Shown here: one piece after another, positions 48,501-60,500 of the stretch
How the letters are laid out: each line of letters starts with the position of its first letter
Position numbering within the stretch: position 1 is the stretch's first letter
From: Anseranas semipalmata
Lineage: Eukaryota; Chordata; Aves; Anseriformes; Anseranatidae
DNA: 64,000 nucleotides
Assembly: GCA_013399115.1 (NCBI GenBank)
Contig: VXAA01005608.1
Coordinates: forward strand, 112,212-176,211
Reading direction: 5' to 3'
Position numbers and translations under genes: made by a program
Notes under the pieces: model-generated
Seen by the model: only the letters and a program-made list of their open reading frames with translations
Told to the model about the DNA's origin: nothing
The model's database searches: none

Positions 48501-51500
48501 GTCACACACAGAACGTAGTTCATCGGAGGAATAACCTGAAAACGCTCAGTATTTCATCTGAATTGATGTCCATTTTGCAAAGTTGTGCAAAGAAAATTGT
48601 GCCCTAAAAAGTTATGAAATTTGTTTCATTTTTTGGCATTGCTAATCCATCGGTACGAGTGGCTGCAGGTAAGAAACTTCTTGATGATCCTTCACTGCTG
48701 CCTTTACAGGTAATAAATTCTTCAGCATAAACAATCCCACGGGGAAAACAAAACAAAAAACCTTATTTTAAAAGCCACCTGCAACACCAACAGAGGCCAG
48801 AGGGCTCTGTAAGCTTCAAAGCAGAGGTCACGGAGCGAGGACTCCGGATGCTGTATCTAGTTTCAATGACTGATATTCTGCTGCTGGACTCAGACAAAAA
48901 TCAGGAAAACTACAGGAGGGAAAACTTTCCTTCATTTTTATCAGCTAAATAGTATGAAAACGTAGATCAAGCTGCAAACAGCCTTTTTCTCCTTTTGGAT
49001 CTATACCAAGTGCCTTTTTTAATTACTTACTCCTCTGCAACTAGAGTAAAATTAACTTTTCTAGGGCATTCCCATTCAGGTAAAAGTCTAAAAAAGAGCT
49101 CTGGTACTCAAAACCAAGACACGTTCCACCATGGCCAAAAGGAAACCCGAGTCTTAGCTGCTGCAAGCGATACAACGAACACCATCGGAGCCCATCACCT
49201 TATCAAAAGTTCCGCCTATACCACAAATACTAAGTATATTTAGAAATTAGTCACTTGCAGTCGCTCTTGCACCCTTCCAGCTACCCTGGAGCAGCACGGA
49301 TGAGTGATGTAAGGGAAGAAATTGCCCTTTGGAAGTTATGCAGTTGCGGATATTTCTATGGAAACTGCGCTGCTCACAGGGGACGCTCTCATCTTGAGAG
49401 AGAACCCCAGTTCATGGGAGGAGGTCTCCAGTTGCTGCTCAGGTAAAAAGCAAAGAAGCAGCGGGAGTTGCTCAGTTCTCAGCACTTTGCAGAAACGGCC
49501 CTACTTCTGGGCGCCAAAACATGGATCTGGGGGAGCCGATATTAAATTCCTGTTTTAAAAAGCCAACAAGGAAAGAAAGATACAAAAAAAAAAAAAANAT
49601 CAGAGAAAAGCCTGTTCTCTCTTATCTCTTCATTTGTAGTCATCCTCAACCTCCTGTGCAATACCAGTAGCTGAAGCTTACGCAAACACAACCACGACGC
49701 CGAGCTGGACAAATGTCCTTCACGCACAACATGCGGAAGCACCGCGGTGGAGCAGGAGGAACCCCACGGCTGGTTCATTATCCCAGGACTCCTTGCAAAC
49801 GTGGTGACCACCACCGCTTACAGACGGTTCCATTAGTCAGCGCTTCGCTCTGCTTTTGCCATCGTCCCACATGCGGCAATGGCCACGTTTTTCCTGAGTC
49901 ACCAGAGGCTAATGATGTCACCACCAAGAGATCCAAAGGCAGGAAGCACAGCAATGAATTAAAAAGCAAACCCCCAGAACAGCGCTGAACTATGAAATAA
50001 TTTTTGCTTGGCTCAAAAGTGCAGAACACAGCCTTGCCACAGCTGACAACCGCTGCAATTCGGATTCTGTGGCTACTGAGTACCAAAGGGTTTCTTTACC
50101 CCAAACTTTTTTCCCCCCTTTGGTCCACGCATGACTTTAGACTGCAAATTGAGAGACCGCTGCTAAAGGGCAACATGCAAAGCAAGCAATGTTGATTTAG
50201 GCTTTCCTAGAATGCAAAGATCACTGGAATGACATGTTACTTCTATATCTGCCAAGGGCAGAGTCTTCTAAATTTATCGAGGCCCCAGCGTTTTGGCGGC
50301 AGGAGACGGTACCTCCCCGCTGCAAACAGGGGTCGGGACCGCGAGCGCTTCGCTTCGGCGAGGGCCGGGGGAGGAATCGTTTGGAAACGTTGGGCTAAAA
50401 CGCGGCCACATAACCACCAAATCACCGCATACACGGGTGAGCACAGAGGATCTCCCAAGTTCAGCTCTATACCGCGAGCGTTAAAACACGACAAAGCATC
50501 TTGCCGACGTTCAGGAGGAGGGGAAGACGGCGTTCAACCTCTTCTTCCTCCAGCCCGCTCCTCCTGCTAATCGCTAGGTTATTTTTAGGAGAAAAGAAAG
50601 AGCAAAAGACACGAACAGAAGCCGTCTCTGTTTACTGGCACCGCTCACGGCGATGGGAACAGCTTCTGAGGGCTGCTGACACACACTTAGTCACTCGGGT
50701 CCCTCGCCCCCCCGCGCCGCCTGCCGCACGTGTACTGTGTGTAAGAGCCCTCGCGGCCCCTGCGCTACCTTCCCGAAACCTGTTTTTCCTCGTGGGGGAT
50801 TTTCCCCATAAGTAAAGCGGGGGAGAAAGCAGGGGGTGGCCAGGGGGATAAGGGAAATCAGACATTTGTACCTCCCGGTGTCTGTCACACGCGTATACGC
50901 TTATTGTCACACGCGGGAAATAGCATTTATACTATGGTTTTCCTCATAAACGCACGACACGAAGAAGGCAAGCATACACCTAATGAGAGCACCTCCGCAG
51001 AAGAGTGGGAACAAAAGGAAGCGGTTTGTTACCCTACCCGTACCCGTGCGAGTGAAAAATCCCGGGCCGTCACCCGAAATCGCCCTCCGCAACGCACCGC
51101 CGGGCACCACCAGACCTCCTCCGCGCCCCGCGGCCCTGCCAGCCCGCAGCCTCCGAGCCGGGCCCCTGGCTCCAGCCGGACCTCGGGGGCCGGCCTCGCG
51201 GGGAGCCTCCCCGCGCCCACGCACGAAACGAGCGAAAACGGGAGTACCTCTTTCCAACAACAGGTCTTTTAACCGTGCATCCTTCACCGCTGTACTGTTA
51301 AGCTGCTCACCGGACATACTCCTGTCCTCCGGGAAGGGGCTCCGCGCCCCGCCGGGCATCACCCGCCCGCCTCGGGCTCCATGCGGCCGGGAGGAGGCGT
51401 GCGGGGGCCGCTCGCTCGCTCGGGGCCGCGCCGGGCAGCCNNNNNNNNNNNNNNNNNNNNNNNNNNNNNNNNNNNNNNNNNNNNNNNNNNNNNNNNNNNN

Positions 51501-54500
51501 NNNNNNNNNNNNNNNNNNNNNNNNNNNNNNNNNNNNNNNNNNNNNNNNNNNNNNNNNNNNNNNNNNNNNNNNNNNNNNNNNNNNNNNNNNNNNNNNNNNN
51601 NNNNNNNNNNNNNNNNNNNNNNNNNNNNNNNNNNNNNNNNNNNNNNNNNNNNNNNNNNNNNNNNNNNNNNNNNNNNNNNNNNNNNNNNNNNNNNNNNNNN
51701 NNNNNNNNNNNNNNNNNNNNNNNNNNNNNNNNNNNNNNNNNNNNNNNNNNNNNNNNNNNNNNNNNNNNNNNNNNNNNNNNNNNNNNNNNNNNNNNNNNNN
51801 NNNNNNNNNNNNNNNNNNNNNNNNNNNNNNNNNNNNNNNNNNNNNNNNNNNNNNNNNNNNNNNNNNNNNNNNNNNNNNNNNNNNNNNNNNNNNNNNNNNN
51901 NNNNNNNNNNNNNNNNNNNNNNNNNNNNNNNNNNNNNNNNNNNNNNNNNNNNNNNNNNNNNNNNNNNNNNNNNNNNNNNNNNNNNNNNNNNNNNNNNNNN
52001 NNNNNNNNNNNNNNNNNNNNNNNNNNNNNNNNNNNNNNNNNNNNNNNNNNNNNNNNNNNNNNNNNNNNNNNNNNNNNNNNNNNNNNNNNNNNNNNNNNNN
52101 NNNNNNNNNNNNNNNNGCTTTGCCGTCCCTCTGCCCCCCCGGAAAGGGGCCGCAGACGGCTCCAGGAGCCCAAGGTGCCGAGTTAGTACGCAACGCGTCA
52201 GGGAGAGCCGCGGGGTGTCGGATATTAGGGAGACGCATCCTGGAATAACATTGCAAAACAAGAACCACCAGAGGAGATAATCCGTATCACCTCCAGCAAT
52301 CTACACACAGAATTTAGGAAAGGAAAAAAAAAATAGAGGAGGAGGGGGAAGAAAAATGCCAGAGATTTTGGGCTCTGGTTTCACGTGCGTCCTTGGCAAG
52401 ACCCCCAGCGGCCGCCTTCCCTTCGACCCCTCTGCCTGCCCCAGCCCCGCCACGGTTCAGGCAGAGCAGTTCCCGAGCCGGGCCTGTTTGGGGGGCCCGG
52501 TCATGCAGGTGCCCCTGCCCCTGCCGAGTGCGGGAGCCTGCTCAGCACCCACTGCCCTCCAGCCCGGGACCCTCCTCCTGTGCCCGCTTAACCAGCAGGG
52601 CCAAGCCTTGCTCCAGGTCCTCCTCGTTCCTCCGGATCACGGTAGCATCCCACAGCGCCAGGTAAGACCCATGTGTCCATGTGGGCAGGACAGAGCCCGC
52701 CCCACAGTCCACACCGCGCCACATCCCGGGAACGGGTGAGGGCAGCTGGGTGGCTCGGCACAGCCCCATGCCAGCCCCGCTCCCTGTCACAGCATGGCCA
52801 CAGCGGTGCCGAGCCCCCGGGAAAGCTGTGGGGTGACCATGGAGCGACAGACAGCCCCTGCTCCCCACGTGCCTCACCTCCGAGACCCCACGGACCAGTC
52901 TCAGGAAAACAACCCCGAGACTCGAAGCCAAGGAGCAAAAGCCAGGAGGGGAGAGAGGCTCCGAGGAGTGATCCCGCTTGGATGCTTAGTCTTTTCAGTT
53001 CTTGAAGGGCATTAACCTACAGCATAAAACAGCTGTTTTGGCAAGACTGGGGGTTCTCTGCGTAGAGAGACTGATACGCTGCATAACCCACTCCTTTCCT
53101 ACCTGCCAAGATTTGTTCAATTAGATATCGTTGTGCCAGTGCGGGCAGAGTGACTGAAAAATGGCTACAGACTGCTGTATCCATAGGCGAAGCAACTGAT
53201 AAGCATCCTCAAGAATATCCTCGGAGCAATGTTTGGCTCCTTACCTATTTGTTAAGAATTTCTCATCGAGTTTCTGGTGTGAATCAAGCCCTGCAGGAGC
53301 TGAACAACGGGGCGGCAAGTGCCAGGCATCCCATCAAAGCAGGTCCCTGGGGAAAGAAAGGGTCGAAGCTCCCCACACAGGCTGTGGCACACTGAGTCGC
53401 AGCACTGCTCTGCAAACCACGACAAGTCTAGCATCTTAATGGTACGGGCTGGTTAAACTGGGTAGGATTTGGGTGAAATTTTATGAAGATTATGATTTAG
53501 AATTATGAAGAATTAAGAATTATTTAGAATTATGAAGAATTTTATTTACTGATCTGTCCCCTGCCTCCTCAGTCTTGACTGTGGAAACAAAAAACTCATT
53601 CTAGAACCCACAAGACCCAAACCTGCTTTTTTATTTTACTAATACCAGAGATGGTAATCTCAGAAATGGAAGAAAATGCAGTCAATTTTTGGTGACCAGA
53701 ACTGGGCAGACACTGCCACTTGCCGGGTGAGCGCACAAAAAAAGGAAATGGTCATGGAGGGACGGAGCAGGAGAGCCCTTCTGGTGAGGGTCTGCCCCTG
53801 GGCTGGCTTCAAGCGACCGCAGACGTGCACGCTGACATCCCATGCCCCCACCTCCTGGGGTAAATTTTCAGCTTTTCGGTTAAATCTGGTGTCTATAGGT
53901 TAAGTTTGTTGGAAAAAGTTTCTTAGAAATGGCACTGCACCAGGCAAAGTAAAAGTGCTTTTCCCATTTGCGGTGAGTTCAGGTAACTTACTTGCCGGCA
54001 TGTGCACATCTGGATATATTACGTCACTGTGTGTAACGTGATGAGGTGCCAGGGGGGAGCGGCGTGGAGATAAGTGACACAAGCGAAAAGAAGCAAGTTT
54101 TGGGGAGGGATTTAATGCAGAAGAGGCCTCTAAATTAACTTGCTGTTAAAGCTGTTCTTTGCTCTGCATTAATAGGAAGGATTGTGAAATTGGTTTCTCT
54201 TTTTTTTTTCTTTTTTCTTTTTAATTCACCCTGGGCAATCCTCAGTTAAAGAGCTGCCTCCAAATCTCGTTTCCTAGAAAAACACAGCAGTCCTTGATGC
54301 GCACCACAAGCCACACAGCCTCCATGCTCCATGTGCTGGCCACGCATGCGGGGGGTTGTTTTCCTCTGCTGGACGCAGGGTTCAGCCTGGGACACAGAAT
54401 TATAACATGCCGTTTGAAAATTAATCACATTTCAGCCCCGGCTATCCTTGCTCTGTTTACACTGGCGAGTGACAAAATCTACCCACGAGCTATTCCCACC

Positions 54501-57500
54501 GCAGGTCTGTCCGTCCTCGCACGCAGCCTCGGCACAGGTAATTTAGGACCCTCTCCTCCAGCGGGGTTAAACGCTGCCGTGCTGATCGCACCCCGGCCCT
54601 GTTTAGCCTGGAGGCTGAGCTGCTGGTAGCTTCGATGCTCCCGTGCCGCTGCTGGCAAACAGGTACGGAATTCACGAGCCCTGATGCACAAGGAATGGGA
54701 AACTCCGGGCACGGAGGGTGCTGATCAGCACAGGCTGCTCAGACCGTGGAAGCATCCCCGAAAGGGACAAAGGAAACAGGTGCCTGAGAACTGAATTTCC
54801 ACGCAGGCACCCGTTATATCGAACGCTGCTATACAGCGACTTCCGCTTCTTTTAATCATTGACTAACTCAATCCCCCATTTAGCACCACTAAAAACTTGG
54901 GAACCGAATCAGCCACGGTGAAAACACTGCAACCCCTTTAATCCTTCATTTTGATATTTTATAGCTTTTGGCTTATTTTGAGCTCTAATGTAACCACTGG
55001 CTGTAAAAATGAGCCATTTAAGTAAGAGAAAACAACAAGTTAAGGCAAGAAATGTTTTTGTTTTAATTCCATGGTTATTCAAAGTTATCCCAACAGTAAC
55101 TGCAATGGAGCACCTGTGCTGAGCTCTGCAGTCTCAATGGCTGTTTGCACACCATTTCCAGCAAGGACAGGGAAGAATCATCCCTCATTACGTTTTTTTA
55201 GCCCATTCAGACAGGAGCTAGAAGAGATGCACTGAGGACCACATTAAAAAGCTGAGAGATCACATCATGCATTATCTTACCATAGGAACAGATGAAAGTT
55301 AAACGAGAGACAGAATTAGCATGGGTGCTAGAAGCCATGCATATGCAAGCATCCACCTCCAGCACAAAACTGAAAGCCCTGTTGTAGAAATATAGGTTGC
55401 TAAATAAGCTATTAGCAGTATTTTACACACAAAAAGGAGCGTTTTCGTTCTTCCAGGAAAGCATACTCTTCGGGGTTACAGAGAGTCTCCTGCCAGGTGG
55501 ATTATTCAGTCCATAAATCTCAATTGCCAACAAACTCCCTGGCAGCCAGGAAAAGAAAACAATGGGCACTTGGCTGCAGATTAACAGACTATCAAGATAT
55601 TTCGGTGCTTTCTAAGTAGGGACAGACTTCAAAAAGCTGGACAGTGCAGAAACCTTTTAAGAGCACAAGTTTTGGGGTTTAAAAAAAACAAAAACAATAA
55701 GGGCAAGACACAGAACCAAGACAAGAAGGGAAAACTGAACCAGGATTACAATAAAGTACAGAAAATACAAGTAGAATATGATGAGCTCTATTTTATTTCT
55801 GACATGAATATAATCAGCTGGTTTAGAGATACGAATCTGTGCCTCACTGACGTTGCAGTCTAGCGCCTGAAAGTAAAGAATGAAGACAGGAACCTGGAAA
55901 GTGGTATCCAAAGAAATTTGGGGGAGAAAGAGAAGCAATGTAATGTACCATTTGAGGTCAGTGATGACAGAAAAAGAATGTTTTTAAAAACCCACAATGC
56001 CAATATAAGCTAGTATAAATGTTTAAAAGTGAATAAGGGAAATACATCGAAACTGGAAAATGGATCTACAAGCAAAATGAAGGAATTTTATTCTTATACC
56101 TTTATCCTATGGTTTTCTCATCATTTGTCTTACGGCATTTACATACATGCTATCTGGGTGTGTAAACATAAGGTAAATTAACCCTGGATAACCCCATGCT
56201 GCAGCACGTTTACAGAAACTGCTGTAGAGAAAACAACTCTGGGATTAAAATCGGGGATGTTCAGACCATCGGAAATCAAGTGAGTCACACACATGATAGG
56301 TCTGAAGGATGGGAAAATCTCTTTATGAGAACAGGCCATTAAACATTACAATCGAGCATAAAATTGCTCTGCCACAGTATTTTGTTTTATTTGCATTGTT
56401 AAATTTCTTCTTCTAACAATAATGGATAGCTTATAGCACTAATGATTTATACAAAGGGAGCTGTGTAAATGAATCCCAAACGGGCAGCTTCTTTCCTAAC
56501 AATTGTAGACTCAGTTTCCTTCAGCTTGATCGCAAATCAGTGACTCACACAGATTTCGCATCTGCCTCAGGATACAGTGGTGCAGCTTCTAACAAGGTTT
56601 CATGATGGATTACGGTCCTATGGTGCAAGAGAGGTGTAAAAACTTATGCAAATTAAAAAAAGCATACTGCATATCCACCAATTTCCATGGTGCAATAACC
56701 CATAGATGCTTTGCCATTAACAACTGTTATCACTGAAACCGGTATGGCTATTTTACTAAGTGCATTACTTCTGGCTTCGGCAGCCCTGCTTAAATTAAAA
56801 TACATAGTTTGTACACAGTTCATTTATGTCCATGCACACGCACACATTATTCCCTAGTAAATCGATATAATGGATCTGGAGAAGGGGTCACAGTTTAAGA
56901 GTATTTAAACTGGTCTGCAAAAGACATTCACCTCACTTGCAGTGCACCCCAAAAAAAGGATGGGGACTGAGAATTTTAGCATGCACAGTGATTGGGATTT
57001 GATACAGCTTATAACCCACTTTATGATACAATGGAGTATCTTATCCCCAACCCCCAGCACTCCAAACCTGTTAGTCAGGCCCTTGCAAATCAGAAGAGGA
57101 GCATAAAACAACTTTGGGATACACTTCGATCCCATCTTTGCAGCATTTCTTTGACCTCTGAGTCAAAATGGAGATATTTGTGAACTCCCTCAATTCCAGC
57201 AGCTGAGGCTTTAAAGAAGCCACTCAATTTACAGCACAATCTTGAGAACTGACAACACTGGGAACAAGAACCAGATCTAGCCAAGACTTCTTAGGCCAGC
57301 AAGAGCGAGAACAACCGTGTACGTCATCATGCATTCAGCTCACGGGGAAGCATCGGGAAGTTCCTCATACCGCACTTCTCTCCTGACTAATGGCCCGAGT
57401 GAGAGTGCAGACAGCAATCCTCACGTAGGAGACGTGAGGCAGGAGGCGGAGAGAAAGTCCACAGAGAGTCCCACAGCCCTGCGATGCGCGTCCTGCAAGG

Positions 57501-60500
57501 CTTCCGTAACCACAGGGCAGCAGCCGGCAAGCTGAAGGGGTGGGATGCTGGGAGGGATCTGCGTGTGATCGCTGCTCTGGGCTGTGTGTTTTCGTGTGCC
57601 ATCACAGGCATTCCTCAGCAAACAGCGGCGTTTCCCAAGAAAACATCTTACAGAAAAGCGGGAATTAGGAGAGCGAGCTCAATGCTCGGTGGGAATCACG
57701 TCCCTCACTGCTGCCTGTGAAAAGTACACCTTTGGGTAAACACCCAGCGAAATGACAACCGTGCTGCAGAAGCTACCAGGCTATTTTTACCAAAGCAGAA
57801 TATGTTATCTTTTCATTTTGTATAAAGGCAATAAAAATTCATAAGATTCACGCTCGGTGTTCAAAGAGAAAAGCTGGGTAATGCAGCATTCAGACCACAT
57901 GGTTTTTAGCATTACCATGAATGGTCCACATTCTTCAGCCTTTTGACACGTTCACAGGGATGGTGTTTACACTGACTCGTTCGTAGTACATCATAGCACA
58001 TTTTAATGATTCAGTTCAGCTCTGACAAAAGGAAACATCTGCCATAATTTCTTCTTTCGTGAACTTTATCACGATTAAAAATCTGACGTTTCACCAGCCT
58101 GTGTGCCAACCGAAAAGCACGCCAAGTTCGGCACTTCCCGATACATACAAATGCGTGCAACATGAACAGCTAGTACCAACAGCACTAAGCCGTCACTGAC
58201 TTGTCAGCTCCCACCACAAAAGAGAAAAAAGATCACAGTTTGTGGGCAATAATTTCATAATCTTGATCTGGTTTCCATATGACAGAGTGCAAGAGAGAGA
58301 AAGCAAAAAAAAAAAAAAGACAGAGAATGCTTCACAGCTCTGCGTGATGACAGCATCGGATTTCTGTGTCTTGCCCTGTTGCAGCCAGAAAAATATTAAA
58401 GCAGCATGTCAAAACTGGTGTCGATTCTAAAAAAACGCGTTCCTAACATCCCTTGATGGACAGCACCCTAGCAACCCGATGCGAAGCTGGGATGCACGTC
58501 TCCTTTACGCAAAATGGAGCCAGTCCCACCCAAGGCAGCGACGGCATGCCTGTTTGCAGCAGAACCGGGGGCACCTCACACCTCGGCCCGCTCTGCCTTG
58601 CCAAGCCCAGCCGCCACGCGCCACCCGATGCCGCTGCCGTGCGAAACTTGGGCCGCTCGGCCGCTTCTGAAGACGACACGGGAGCTCCTGGATCACCAAG
58701 GTGCGTGTTCCACGTCCATCCGGCAGCAACAGGCAGGTGCCCTTTCCCGATGAGCAGAAAGCAGGCCCCAGACAGCTGCAGTAGTGTTTTTCTGTGCGCG
58801 CCAGCAAAAAAAAAACAAAAAACAAAAACAAAATTTGCTTGAAATCTCACCAGGCACACAGGGAACTGACAGCTAATGCATCCTGCAGTTGGTTGGCTGG
58901 TATTTTTGGACGGGAGGCTGCGTTCCGAACTACTTCATCGCATGTTCCCACTCGGTACAACCATACATCTGACATGGTATCGATTCGCCAGCAGCATCTT
59001 GGTGTAGGCCACTGACGGGATGCCATTACACCCCAACTTTCTGCGTGAATCTCCTTGTTGAGCAAAATACTTGTTTTCAGGGTTACAGAAAAACAGCGCT
59101 CTCCTGTGCTGTATACAAACGTGCGTGCACACACGTGCACACACCGTGCGAAAGCAGCGTGAAGCACGTCCACCCGTGCTCACTTCTACCCATGACAACA
59201 CTGAGGGAGCAAAAGGGCCAACGCATTCAACGAGAGCTTATTTTTTAGTTAAAAAAAAAACCAACATGTTTTCATGTGTGATGCCCTGCCACCAAGCAAG
59301 ACCCGCTTCGCGCATTTGTGAAGCAATCGGCAAACAGCCTTGACTGCTCACCCATTAACTGGGGAACGAGGGGCAGGTTTACACGCCGGGAGACAGGCTA
59401 TTTTTACCACACGTGGGATGTGCTGTCACAACAGCAAATCCCAGCTGCAGATTTACCAAAAGCGCTAAGGGGATTTGTCCGGGATTTCAGGACACCCAGC
59501 ATCCTCATCTGCATAATAGCTCCAAGCAGGCTTTGGGCCATTCAGAAGTCGCAGGCAGACACGACTGGTGCGTGTGTACGCGGTGCAGGTGCGGGATCCA
59601 GGACGTGTCTGGCATCTGAGGCACGCGCTGGCCGCCTGCATGCAGCACTTCAGCCCCCCTGCGCACCCGTGTTCGCTGCAAACCTGCTTGTACGGGTCCT
59701 ATATATTACTATACGTGCACACCCTGGCTCCTGTCCGCATCGCCTGAGCACGCCAGACCTTGAGGACCGCACGTGCAAACTCGGTGCGGCACAGACGCGG
59801 CCACACAGCTCCTTCCCTCGGGCAGGGCAGCTTGTATCTCCCCATGGGTCCTGCCCCGGGGAAGCTGTGGCAGTTTCTCACTCCAGGCAGCTTTGTCTGG
59901 GCCTAAAGCAGGCGGTTACCCTGCTCCCGGGTCAGCAGCTTGGCACAAGGAGTTGTCCCAGCACAGCACACCATGTCCCAGAAGGTGCTGAGCCTCCATC
60001 ACCTGCAGGTGAGCAGCTTCTCAACCAGGATTTCGCCCACGTGCAAGCCTGTTTTGAAATCAGACCTGGGAAATAAAATAACCTAAACAAATGGAAACGT
60101 GCCTTCTGAGCCTGATCAGAAGAGCAAAGAACAAGATTTTAGCAGAATGACATTAACATCCACTTCCACTGCTTGACTTATTGCTGCACACTCGAGAGAA
60201 ACCACATCCTAAAGCACCAGCACTGCACAGGAGCCAGGTCTCCTGTTGATGTAGTCTCAACCAAGTGTGGCGCAAACTTGTAATTATCCACGCCACAAAG
60301 TTCACACCAAACAGCAAGACCTTCCTGGTCCGATCTGTTCTCGGGGACCTGCTCCCCTCGCTGCCACCGAGACGCAGAATGCTCTCACGGGAGAAAGCCC
60401 CGAGCATCCCTGATGGCTGGTAGGTGAAGGTGTTGAGATGTTGCCATCAGCAAGGCTGAGCTGCTGCTGGTGCCTCATCGGCCGTGTTTCCTGACTTGGA

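Larger units (their letters stand above)
50950..52640. promoter_or_regulatory. LDLRAD4: CpG island with an assembly gap, candidate LDLRAD4 promoter
   Basis: CG dinucleotides are dense from about 50.95 to 51.44 kb and resume at 52.12 kb after the run of N. This is the strongest island in the window. The candidate minus-strand coding first exon (51248-51317) lies on its left side, as expected for a promoter firing leftward into LDLRAD4. There is no TATA box in the visible part. The start site itself may lie in the gap. Confidence 0.6.

Noticed and set aside
48545..48575. Minus-strand CKMDINSDE resembling part of an LDL-receptor class A module
   Set aside because: Lacks the second and third cysteines and the Asp-Cys spacing, and has no splice sites. 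Chance resemblance in the intron.
50907..52268. Very long frames (up to 453 codons) on both strands
   Set aside because: They run through 676 N and owe their length to the gap.
59318..60076. 252-codon plus-strand frame
   Set aside because: No domain, and overlapping frames are open on both strands of the same GC-rich patch. No promoter or splice pattern.
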